Positions 1 through 6,551 of a DNA stretch of 16,313 nucleotides are shown in pieces. Source of the DNA: an uncultured Mesocricetibacter sp. (lineage in GTDB: Bacteria; Pseudomonadota; Gammaproteobacteria; Enterobacterales; Pasteurellaceae); NCBI GenBank assembly GCA_905373425.1, contig CAJPST010000024.1:1-16313 (forward strand), given 5' to 3'. Positions within the stretch are counted from its first letter, which is position 1; each line of letters starts with the position of its first letter. Made by a program: the position numbers and the translations under genes. The notes beneath the pieces were generated by a model. The model was given only the letters and a program-made list of their open reading frames with translations. It had not been told where the DNA came from and made no database searches.

Positions 1-107
1 GTTTTCATTCAAATTACATCTTAAGTCATCCTTGTTTCCATATTGATCATTTCATTTTTGTGGTGTAGCCTATTTTCATTGTTTATTAACTTTTTAAGAG
101 GGATGAA

Positions 108-320
108 ATGAACGATAAAATTAAAATCCTGAGACCAAAAGAGGTTATTCAAAAGCTCAGTATTTCTAAAAGTACATTCTATGATTGGCAGAACCAAAAA
201 TCGAAGAGATATAGAAATGACTTTCCTAAGCCGCTCTCTATTGGTGCAAATTCTGTAGGTTATTTAGAAAGTGAAATTAATGCTTTTATTTTAAATATGG
301 TACATCGTAGATCTAATTAA
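108..320 (+). CDS. AlpA-family helix-turn-helix regulator of a mobile element
   Basis: A 70-residue protein with the AlpA pattern: a start like LRPKEVIQKLSISKSTFYDW (helix-turn-helix at about residues 9-27), then FPKP (about 39-42) and the SVGYLESEINAFI tail that ends most AlpA proteins. The stretch between the recognition helix and FPKP is a little longer than usual. AlpA proteins are small DNA-binding regulators in P4-like elements and phage satellites; they activate excision or replication genes or act as excisionases. The ATG has a good ribosome-binding site (AAGAGGGA at 96-103). The next gene starts 9 bases after the stop, so the two probably form one transcript. Family assignment is firm. 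Which promoter it controls is inference; the neighbouring replication gene and the integrase region are the natural targets. Confidence 0.85.
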   Translation: MNDKIKILRPKEVIQKLSISKSTFYDWQNQKSKRYRNDFPKPLSIGANSVGYLESEINAFILNMVHRRSN

Positions 321-329
321 GGAGACACT

Positions 330-1586
330 ATGTCAAAACTAGTTGAATTAATGATTAATACACTACCAATGCTTGATACTCAATCTCAAGCATTAGCAAG
401 ACTTTTCTTAGAAAAGCAAGGTAAATGCGGCACTTATTTAGGTTCGGGAAAAACAATGGGGAGAGTATTTTCGGCTACATCTAAATGTGTGTTCTTAACT
501 TGTACACCTTGTTACAATGAAAAATTATTGAAATTACAAAAAGAAGTGATAGCTAGTTTCAAATTGATTATCAAGAACCCTCGTATTCTTGATTTATTAT
601 CAGGTTTCATTCTCAGCAAAGATAATTCCTTGATTCAGTGGATTGCGTGAAATAAAGCCAAATTATCTTATAAGCTAGGTGATTTTAAAGCTGTTTTCTG
701 CACACTTTCTCCTGAAAATGTGATTGCTGCATCCACTTATCAATCTTTTGAAGAGATTAAAGAAAATATAAATCTTCTTTATACTTCATTGGTTCATCAT
801 CTTGGATTGTTTTCATTACTAGATTGTAGATGTACTGAACAAGATAATAGAATTAACACTCACGGGCATGCGATCATTGTGTTTGATAAAAACTTTACTT
901 ATTCAAATATTGGAAAAAATATCAGATTCAATACTGATGAGGCAATGAGAATGCAGCTGTCGAAAATTGGCTATCAAGAACAATCTAATACCCAATGGAT
1001 TAATACTTACTATGATCTCTTTAGAATTATTGCTTACATTACTAAACCAAGAGAGAAGGAGTTTGAAGAAACCATAGCTCCCTTTTCTTGGTTAAACGTT
1101 GGTTTATCCGTTCACTATGATCATACTCAAGATAATAAGCCACGCCGTTATCGGAATTATATCTTTAAAGATGCCTTGAAGGAGAGCAGAGCTGAAAATA
1201 ACAAACACATTGCGTACGAGAAGTTACATAATGAACTTGCGACACCAATGGATGAGAAAAAAGATGATCATATTCAGATAGGCAATTACAAGCGATCTCA
1301 TTATTTGAATAAATTGAAAAAAGAAGTGGAATATTCCTATAAAAGAACAAGTAAGATTATTATTCCTGATGAAAAAATGAGTATTCTTGAGGCGGTTTAT
1401 TTGTATGAAAAATCACCACGTCAATTTTGCGATTGTGCGGGAAAGCTAGATAGAAGAAGGCTGGAAGCATTATCCGAAAAATTGAATATATCTACATCTA
1501 AAATTAAATCATTAATTATTAAGCGGAAAAAGTTCCGCTGGATAAAAGGAAAAAGAGGTAAATTTCAAAAAGTGTGGGTAAATTGA
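330..1586 (+). pseudogene. Rolling-circle (HUH, Rep_1-like) replication initiator, interrupted by an in-frame TGA at 648-650
   Basis: One reading frame runs from ATG 330 (AAGGAG at 319-324) to TGA 1584-1586, broken only by TGA at 648-650; it stays open on both sides of that codon. Without the stop it would encode about 418 residues. In full-frame numbering there is a Cys-rich N-terminus (C33, C53, C58, C61, with CTPC resembling the zinc knuckle of Rep_1 proteins). It is followed by FCTLSPEN at 123-130 (motif 1, FxTLTxxN type), THGHAIIVF with H178 and H180 (HxH motif 2), and AYITK with Y236 and K239 (YxxK nicking motif). The C-terminus (about 350-415) is basic and could be a helix-turn-helix. 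These initiators nick an origin strand and start rolling-circle replication. The downstream part alone (GTG 720) lacks a ribosome-binding site and motif 1. A nonsense pseudogene is most likely; readthrough or a sequencing error cannot be excluded. The Rep call rests on motifs only. Confidence 0.7.
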
Positions 1587-1616
1587 ACTATATAAAATCT
1601 TGGGCCTGAGTGCAGT

Positions 1617-1630
1617 CAATTTTAGTAAAA
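1617..1630 (+). repeat. Left arm of a 14-bp inverted repeat (TTTTAGTAA motif)
   Basis: CAATTTTAGTAAAA here is the exact reverse complement of 1822-1835, 191 bases away. The core TTTTAGTAA/TTACTAAAA recurs as a second inverted pair upstream of the integrase (3206-3216 and 3253-3263). The sequence match is direct observation. A role as an integrase or AlpA binding site is inference. Confidence 0.5.
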
Positions 1631-1660
1631 TTTGATTTTCTATAGGTAAACATCGCAAAA

Positions 1661-1699
1661 GAGAGAAGGCAATTATCAATCTTATAATTGCTTTCTCTC
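1661..1699 (-). terminator. 16-bp hairpin, likely terminator for int
   Basis: The arms 1661-1676 and 1684-1699 pair over 16 positions with one G-U and a 7-base loop. On the minus strand the stem is followed directly by TTTT, as in a rho-independent terminator. On the plus strand no T-run follows. It lies about 180 bases beyond the integrase stop and about 75 bases beyond the rep stop. It may end the int transcript or stop antisense transcription into rep. Confidence 0.55.
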
Positions 1700-1821
1700 G
1701 TTACATTACATCATGACTTTTAGTATTCACCACTCAAATTTTTACCGCAAAATGAGCCAAAATTCGCAATTCAATCGTTGTTGAAATATGGCAAAAAAAT
1801 CTTGCAAGTAACGTGAGCAGC

Positions 1822-1835
1822 TTTTACTAAAATTG
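1822..1835 (+). repeat. Right arm of the 14-bp inverted repeat
   Basis: TTTTACTAAAATTG, the exact reverse complement of 1617-1630. It also shares TTACTAAAATT with the copy upstream of the integrase at 3256-3265. Confidence 0.5.
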
Positions 1836-1880
1836 GTTATCTATTCCCCAAAAAATTATGGTTTTTTAGCGTTCGGCAAA

Positions 1881-3134
1881 CTACCCATTAACAACCTTTA
1901 AATGATACTGTGGAATGGTTCCATACGAGCACTGATCAATAAAATCTGCCCATGCTTGTAGTATTGTAAAACGCTGTTTGAGATAGTCGCTTCGATTATA
2001 TGCGGTATGAATGCGATCTTGATTGATATGGGATAAAGCAACTTCAATCATATCTTTGTTGTACCCTTGTTCATTTAAGTAAGTGCTGGCAATGCTTCTT
2101 AATCCATGAGCAACCAGTTTTCCTTGATACCCCATACGTTTAATAGCAGCATTAGCGGTTTGAGTATTGGTATGGGATTTCAGATTTCTTTCGCTTGGAA
2201 AAAGATATTCTTTGCCACCACTCAATTTTTTAATTTCTTTCAAAAGAGCCATTGCTTGGAGAGAAAGCGTAATTTTATGTTTTCGACCTCGCTCATCTTG
2301 TTTAATCCCTTTTTGAATATAGATTGTCCAAATCTTAGATTTTTCATCAATATCTTCATAACGAGCCGTAGCAGCTTCATTAGGGCGTGTCATTGTAAGA
2401 AGTTGCCATAGAATAAGATAACGTGTTTGTAACTTAATTTGAGCACGATTTAGTGCCATCAGAAATTCAGGTAGATCTTCTGGGCGGATCGTTTTAAAGT
2501 GTTCAACGGTAGGATGATCAAATTCTTTCGAGAGATTGGCGGTTGGATTATGCGAAATAATGTTTCGGTGCAAGGCAAAGTCCATAATCTCATTGAGCTT
2601 TTGTATAGAGCGCCTGAGTGTTTCTAATGTACCTTTATCTTGAAGTGTTTTAAAGGCTTTCAAGGCTAAAGGTGCGGTAACTTGGTTAATCGGCAACTTT
2701 CCAAAATGAGGTAATAAAATACGTTCAATAAGGCTTTTCACATCTTTAGCGTAACCATCAGAAAAATTCTTGCGAGTTTTGCGATGTTCAAACCATTGCC
2801 AAGCAACGGCTTCAAAAGTGTTTTTTAGCTCGTTTTTTTTTGCTTGTAGCTGATAGGCTCTATATTCAGCAGGATCAATATCTTGGGCTAACAACGAACG
2901 AAATTCATCTCTTATCTTACGAGCCTGAGCAAGCGATAGTTCTGGATAAATACCTAGGCTAATATTTTTACGTTTTTTTGTGAAAGGATGGTAGTAATTA
3001 AAGATCCATAGTTTAGAACAGTTAGTTTTCACCCTTAAGGATAAGCCATGTCCATCTGCAAGGTTGTATTCCTTTTCAGCGGGCTTTGCTTTGTCTATTT
3101 CCGTATTAGTTAAAGATTTGGTTGTCCTTGGCAT
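1881..3134 (-). CDS. P4-type tyrosine recombinase (site-specific integrase)
   Basis: It catalyses integration and excision of the element, most likely at ssrA. The N-terminal ~90 residues are the DUF4102 arm-binding domain typical of P4-like integrases (LTNTEIDKAKP, YNLADGHGLSLRV). A SAM-like core-binding domain follows at about 105-195, then the catalytic domain. Numbered from the chosen start, the active-site residues are all present: R250 (TMTRPNEAA), Lys near 285-287, H343-x-x-R346 (HGLR), H369 (ALSH) and nucleophile Y379 (HTAYNR). About 417 residues, normal for the family. I chose ATG 3134 because it gives MPRTTK, the usual family start, with AGGTGA 7 bases upstream; an in-frame ATG at 3173 (AAGG upstream) would add 13 residues. 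The gene begins 240 bases from the tmRNA 3' end and reads away from it. It appears intact. Confidence 0.93.
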   Translation of the reverse strand: MPRTTKSLTNTEIDKAKPAEKEYNLADGHGLSLRVKTNCSKLWIFNYYHPFTKKRKNISLGIYPELSLAQARKIRDEFRSLLAQDIDPAEYRAYQLQAKKNELKNTFEAVAWQWFEHRKTRKNFSDGYAKDVKSLIERILLPHFGKLPINQVTAPLALKAFKTLQDKGTLETLRRSIQKLNEIMDFALHRNIISHNPTANLSKEFDHPTVEHFKTIRPEDLPEFLMALNRAQIKLQTRYLILWQLLTMTRPNEAATARYEDIDEKSKIWTIYIQKGIKQDERGRKHKITLSLQAMALLKEIKKLSGGKEYLFPSERNLKSHTNTQTANAAIKRMGYQGKLVAHGLRSIASTYLNEQGYNKDMIEVALSHINQDRIHTAYNRSDYLKQRFTILQAWADFIDQCSYGTIPQYHLKVVNG

Positions 3135-3200
3135 AGTAATATCACCTATGATTTTAGAGGGATGAAAAATCATTGAAAACCTTGTGGTGCAAGGAGTTTA

Positions 3201-3263
3201 ATCATTTTTAGTAACATCATTTTTAGTTATTTTATCACAGTGTTACTATCAGTGTTACTAAAA
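3201..3263. repeat. Cluster of direct and inverted short repeats upstream of int
   Basis: ATCATTTTTAGT occurs at 3201-3212 and 3216-3227. CAGTGTTACT occurs at 3238-3247 and 3250-3259. TTTTAGTAACA (3206-3216) is the exact reverse complement of TGTTACTAAAA (3253-3263). This density of short repeats between an integrase start and its target site is what arm-type integrase sites or autoregulatory operators look like. The repeats are seen; the function is inferred. Confidence 0.55.
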
Positions 3264-3303
3264 TTCTTGGATTTGATTGGAATAAATAAGATTAGATAGG
3301 ACA

Positions 3304-3339
3304 ATAAAAAATCCTTGCGAGTTTACGCCGCAAGGATTT
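3304..3339 (-). terminator. ssrA: Rho-independent terminator after ssrA
   Basis: On the minus strand an 11-bp perfect stem (AAATCCTTGCG at its 5' arm) with a 9-base loop is followed by a T-run. It lies 35 bases beyond the tmRNA CCA and between ssrA and the integrase. It ends the tmRNA precursor and insulates int from the strong ssrA promoter. If integration took place inside the tmRNA 3' end, this terminator belongs to the element. Confidence 0.88.
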
Positions 3340-3373
3340 ATCGGACTTTATAAAACTTGTTTAGAATTTATTT

Positions 3374-3395
3374 TGGTGGAGCTGGGGGGAGTTGA
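3374..3395 (-). other. Probable attachment site (att) at the tmRNA 3' end
   Basis: The T-arm and acceptor end of ssrA is a common target for tyrosine integrases, and this one is directly followed by an integrase gene. The real crossover core cannot be delimited because no second copy lies in the window. The partner copy is expected beyond the left edge. Confidence 0.5.
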
Positions 3396-3740
3396 ACCCC
3401 CGTCCGAAATTACTCTACCTTCAGTACTACACGTTTAGTCCGGTCTTTAATTTCACTTACCCCCTGCGGACGGACACGCGAAGAATAAGCTAGCTTGATT
3501 TAATTTAGTGTTTCGATCTCCAAGCTGAAGCGTCCACACGATCTCGTTTAGGTTTGACTCCGCTTGATCCCCGTCTTACGAGCGGAAGCTGGGGAGCGAA
3601 GGCTAAGAGCAGGTTATTAAGCTGCTAAAGCGTATTGTTCGTCGTTTGCGACTATTTTTTTGCGGTTTATTTACGAGGCCTACCGCACCTCGACGTGCAC
3701 CTTGGGCTTCGCTAATCCCGTCGAATCCAGAATCAGCCCC
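3374..3740 (-). ncRNA. ssrA: tmRNA (transfer-messenger RNA)
   Basis: A 367-base tmRNA that rescues stalled ribosomes by trans-translation with SmpB. The 5' end reads GGGGCTGATTCTGGATTCGA and the 3' end AGCTCCACCA. The acceptor pairs over 7 bp and keeps the G3-U70 pair that marks alanine identity. The T-loop (GTTCAA) is present. The tag frame at complement(3614-3649) starts at GCA and reads ANDEQYALAA, then two TAA stops. That is the proteolysis tag I associate with Haemophilus-type species; E. coli has ANDENYALAA. Mature CCA is encoded. The gene marks the border of the integrated element but is itself complete. Confidence 0.97.
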
Positions 3741-3752
3741 AAATATGCGCTA

Positions 3753-3780
3753 AGTGTAGCAAAAATTAAAGGAAAAGCAA
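3753..3780 (-). promoter_or_regulatory. ssrA: Sigma-70 promoter of ssrA
   Basis: Minus-strand -35 TTGCTT (3775-3780), 16-base spacer, -10 TACACT (3753-3758). It would start a precursor a few bases upstream of the mature 5' end at 3740, as expected for an RNase P-processed tmRNA. Confidence 0.7.
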
Positions 3781-3844
3781 GGCATAGTCGTTTTAGCCGC
3801 AATGGTTCTTACTGCTTTTTAATAGTTACAGTTTCTTCTTATGA

Positions 3845-3853
3845 AAGTGCGGT
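3845..3853 (+). repeat. DNA uptake signal sequence (AAGTGCGGT)
   Basis: Exact 9-base Haemophilus-type uptake signal, followed by a T-rich stretch, between the lysO stop and the ssrA promoter. It is the first exact copy counting from the left edge; the mobile-element segment has none. Confidence 0.85.
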
Positions 3854-3871
3854 CTGTTTTTTGGCTATTTT

Positions 3872-4780
3872 TTAAAGAGGAATGGAGGAAAAAAATATCA
3901 GCAAAATCGGCGGAGCTATGTTGGTTACAAAGCCGAAACTTATTGCAAGTGGCACCACTTCAATACCGCCTGAGCGTTGAATAATCGGCAGCGTGCAGTC
4001 CAGCGCTGTTGCACCGGCCAAGCCAACAGCGGTGGAGCGATAATGGAACATAAAAAACGGGATCACAAAAAGGCTGATAATTTCACGTGAGAGATCGTTA
4101 AAAAATGCGATACTGCCGAACACAGGCCCCCAGGCATCGTTTAATACTACGCTGGAAAGGGAATACCACCCGAGTCCTGAGGCAATCGCCAATCCTTGTG
4201 TAACCGGGAGTTTAAGCATTAATGCGGCGACTATTCCACCGATTAGCGAGGTTGCGATCATAATTAATCCTGTATGAATTCCCCGTTTATTAAATAAGAC
4301 TTCACGTAAGGAAATGCCGTTGTTGCGCAGTTGAATACCGACAAAAAAGATTAATGCAATGAGTACATAGGTGCTAGAGCCGAAAGGCAGTGCGACCGTT
4401 CCTTTGGTGAAATAGCCGAACAGAAAGCCGATGAACACCATTGAGCAGAGTTTGAGTGAATCTAGCAATAATTTCCAGCGTGGCGGAAGATCGCTGCCGA
4501 GATGTTTTAACGGAGCGGGATTTATTTTATCGTAAGCGATTAAACCGAGTGCATTCAGACCTTGAGTAAGGACTGCGAAAGTGAAAGCGGAAATGCCGAT
4601 TACCGGCAATTGAGTGGCAAGATTATCCAACTGTCCGAGAGAGAGCCCCATCACTAATAAAATAATATAAAGCAGAACCATCACAATCCGGTTAATTTGA
4701 TGTATTAGCCGATTGTTTTTCACTTTAATCAAATAACCCAAAAGCATTGGAACTAAAACGATCAATAATCCTTTAAACAT
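3872..4780 (-). CDS. lysO: L-lysine exporter LysO (YbjE, DUF340 family)
   Basis: A 302-residue inner-membrane protein with about eight hydrophobic segments, close to the ~299 residues of E. coli LysO. Family stretches are clear: GLGWYSLSSVVLND (about 203-216), FFNDLSREIISLFVIPF (about 226-242) and ALDCTLPIIQRSGG (about 259-272). In E. coli LysO exports lysine and lysine analogues. The start (ATG 4780) has only a weak ribosome-binding site. It is divergent from the ybjD-like gene with 93 bases between them; the same two genes are neighbours in E. coli. No terminator is visible between its stop and the ssrA promoter, so read-through into ssrA is possible. Family assignment is firm; substrate is by homology. 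Confidence 0.92.
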   Translation of the reverse strand: MFKGLLIVLVPMLLGYLIKVKNNRLIHQINRIVMVLLYIILLVMGLSLGQLDNLATQLPVIGISAFTFAVLTQGLNALGLIAYDKINPAPLKHLGSDLPPRWKLLLDSLKLCSMVFIGFLFGYFTKGTVALPFGSSTYVLIALIFFVGIQLRNNGISLREVLFNKRGIHTGLIMIATSLIGGIVAALMLKLPVTQGLAIASGLGWYSLSSVVLNDAWGPVFGSIAFFNDLSREIISLFVIPFFMFHYRSTAVGLAGATALDCTLPIIQRSGGIEVVPLAISFGFVTNIAPPILLIFFSSIPL

Positions 4781-4814
4781 AAAAATTCGTTTTTTTACTA
4801 AAAATGGGTGTATC

Positions 4815-4823
4815 AGTATATCA
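4815..4823 (-). promoter_or_regulatory. lysO: Extended -10 promoter of lysO
   Basis: Minus-strand TGATATACT is an extended -10 (TGn plus TATACT). No good -35 stands at the right distance, which fits an extended -10 promoter. It would give a leader of roughly 25-30 bases. Confidence 0.5.
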
Positions 4824-4873
4824 AGTCTGCCACTTTTGCGGTAGGCTATACGGAAAAAACAATGGGATGAATT

Positions 4874-6433
4874 ATGTATTTACGTCAATTAGATATTGTG
4901 GAATTTCGCGGTATTAAACGGTTGTCAATAACGTTGCGCCCGAATATGGTATTAATCGGGGAAAATGCTTGGGGGAAATCTAGCCTGTTGGCGGCGTTAA
5001 GTTTGATTTTAAATCCAGAAAACAAACTCTATCAGTTTACGGAGGGAGATTTTCACCTGTCCGTTAATAATGTACGTAGCACCCAAATTACGTTGCTGTT
5101 TACTTTTAGCGAACGTGATGTGAATGAAGAGCAGGCAAAAATCAATAGTGGCTATCAGGCGTTATTTATGCCGCATGAAGACGGTTTCGACCGCATTTAT
5201 CTCAGGGTAACGGGAGATTTGAATGAGCAGAATGTTACTACTACCTATTCGTTTCTGAATGGCAATGGTGAGCCGATAGGGGGTGGTAATGTGGAAGAAT
5301 TGGCGTTGGCATTAATTGCCCGTCACCCGATTTACCGTTTTCGCGATGCCCGTTTAAATAAGCGAAAATTACATTCACCAACGACTTATTTTGAACCGTT
5401 GGATGATGAGATCATTCAGGAATTACAGGCAGTAGAGCAATTATTGCAATATTATTTTATTGATCGTCAGGGACGGCATTATCTGTCGCAGGATTCTAGT
5501 TTATTATGGGAACGGGCAAAAACATTATGCGATAAATTGCAGAAAGACGAGAGCAAACAGTTGCAAAAACGGTTGGTCGATTCCATTTCCTCATTGTTTA
5601 TCGCTCAAATGCCACAATTGTCGGGCAAACAGTTTCAGCCTATTTTGTTACTTGAAGACGTGGCAGAACGCCTACACCCGCGTATTGCTTCAATTGTATG
5701 GGAGCTATCGAATTATTTGCCAATCCAGCGTATTCTCACCACTAACTCGGTGGAATTGCTGGCGCAGGCTGATTTACGTTCAGTATGCCGTTTGGTGCGT
5801 TATACCGATCGCACAAAAGCCTATCAGCTTTCCCGCCATGATTTAGGCAAAGAAGATTTACGTCGTTTGAGCTTCCATATTCACCATAATCGCAGCCTTG
5901 CGTTGTTTTCACGCACTTGGATTTTGGTGGAAGGGGAAACTGAAGTGTGGATTTTATCCGAATTGGCGAGATTGTTGGGCATTAATTTAGCTACAGAAGG
6001 GATTCGGATCGTGGAATTTGCTCAATCCGGCTTGCGTCCGCTGATTAAATACGCCAAGGCGATGGGGATTGAATGGTATGTATTGACCGATGGCGATGAA
6101 GCCGGGCGGAAATATGCAGAGACAGTTAAATCCATGTTGCTTGAAGAGGAACACCCTTCCCAGCGTTTAACGGTTTTGCCGCGAATAGATATTGAAAATT
6201 TTTTCTATTCCGAAGGGTTTGAAAACGTGTTTATTCGCTTAGCGCGTTGGCAAGTACAAAATAATTTTTTTCCTATGCGCAAAATTATTCAACGTGCCAT
6301 TCAACATAGTTCAAAGCCTGATTTAGCCATTGCTATCTCTTTAGAAATCGAGCAACGAGGTAACCAATCCATTCCGTTGTTATTTAAGCGTTTGTTTTCC
6401 AAAGTGCTAAATTTAACCCGTATACAATATTAA
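4874..6433 (+). CDS. ybjD: OLD-family ATP-dependent nuclease-like protein (YbjD, AAA ATPase plus TOPRIM)
   Basis: 519 residues. The N-terminal ABC-type ATPase shows Walker A GENAWGKS (29-36) and Walker B ILLLEDVAERLHP (257-269). A TOPRIM nuclease domain follows, with E353 in ILVEGETE and D406/D408 in LTDGDEAG, the metal-binding residues of OLD nucleases. It is somewhat shorter than E. coli YbjD (about 550). All key residues are there, so it looks functional. OLD proteins cut or nick DNA, and some act in phage defence or repair; the role of YbjD itself is not settled. It starts at ATG 4874 after GGGATG, divergent from lysO. The stop is only three bases ahead of a LexA-box candidate for dinB. 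Confidence 0.9.
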   Translation: MYLRQLDIVEFRGIKRLSITLRPNMVLIGENAWGKSSLLAALSLILNPENKLYQFTEGDFHLSVNNVRSTQITLLFTFSERDVNEEQAKINSGYQALFMPHEDGFDRIYLRVTGDLNEQNVTTTYSFLNGNGEPIGGGNVEELALALIARHPIYRFRDARLNKRKLHSPTTYFEPLDDEIIQELQAVEQLLQYYFIDRQGRHYLSQDSSLLWERAKTLCDKLQKDESKQLQKRLVDSISSLFIAQMPQLSGKQFQPILLLEDVAERLHPRIASIVWELSNYLPIQRILTTNSVELLAQADLRSVCRLVRYTDRTKAYQLSRHDLGKEDLRRLSFHIHHNRSLALFSRTWILVEGETEVWILSELARLLGINLATEGIRIVEFAQSGLRPLIKYAKAMGIEWYVLTDGDEAGRKYAETVKSMLLEEEHPSQRLTVLPRIDIENFFYSEGFENVFIRLARWQVQNNFFPMRKIIQRAIQHSSKPDLAIAISLEIEQRGNQSIPLLFKRLFSKVLNLTRIQY

Positions 6434-6436
6434 GAG

Positions 6437-6456
6437 TACTGTTTATTTATACACTT
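6437..6456 (+). promoter_or_regulatory. Candidate LexA (SOS) box upstream of dinB
   Basis: TACTGTTTATTTATACACTT matches the 20-base E. coli LexA consensus at 16 positions. It keeps the left CTG half; the right half is CAC instead of CAG. A -10-like TATACA (6448-6453) lies inside it. DinB is SOS-controlled in E. coli. The box is 95 bases ahead of the dinB start, with a hairpin in between. Confidence 0.55.
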
Positions 6457-6465
6457 GAATATGTT

Positions 6466-6508
6466 AAAGTGCAGTCAGAAAATACTTAATTTTTTAACCG
6501 CACTTTTT
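6466..6508 (+). terminator. Terminator-like hairpin made from a decayed and an intact uptake signal
   Basis: AAAGTGCAGT (6466-6475) pairs with ACCGCACTTT (6497-6506) except for one A-C mismatch, and a T5 run ends at 6508. The right arm is an exact uptake signal (6497-6505, minus); the left arm has one change. It probably ends ybjD transcription. Confidence 0.6.
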
Positions 6509-6535
6509 GTTTGGAACGGGCTATTACCATATAAA
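6507..6535 (+). promoter_or_regulatory. dinB: Possible dinB promoter
   Basis: -35 TTGTTT (6507-6512), 17-base spacer, -10 TATAAA (6530-6535). The predicted start near 6542 would leave only about 10-16 bases before the dinB start codon, so the mRNA would have almost no leader. It lies downstream of the hairpin. Confidence 0.45.
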
Positions 6536-6551
6536 AAGTAACTACCATTAA

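Larger units (their letters stand above)
1587..1880. other. Gene-free gap between convergent rep and int
   Basis: No convincing coding sequence on either strand. The gap holds a long hairpin (1661-1699) and both arms of an exact 14-base inverted repeat (1617-1630 and 1822-1835). It also has a weak A6/T6 palindrome just past the integrase stop (about 1853-1870). It probably serves as the shared 3' region of the two convergent transcripts. Confidence 0.6.

Noticed and set aside
58..72. TGGTGTAGCC as a second copy of the tmRNA end (TGGTGGAGCT)
   Set aside because: Only 8 of 10 bases match, and the following bases do not match.
1..97. Promoter of alpA
   Set aside because: Several AT-rich -10-like strings but no pair with a credible -35 and spacing, so none is reported.
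432..455. GSGKT in the N-terminal half of the rep gene as an ATP-binding P-loop
   Set aside because: The spacing GxxxxGK[ST] is not met, and no Walker B follows; the segment fits the Cys-rich part of a Rep protein better.
720..1586. Second half of rep as an independent gene from GTG 720
   Set aside because: No ribosome-binding site, same frame as the upstream half, and the open frame extends back to the TGA at 648.
3660..3875. Open frame of 71 codons on the plus strand
   Set aside because: Much of it lies antisense to the tmRNA gene and the rest covers its promoter; no ribosome-binding site and no recognisable protein.
4781..4873. Lysine riboswitch ahead of lysO
   Set aside because: The 93-base divergent gap is too short for an L-box and must also hold two promoters.
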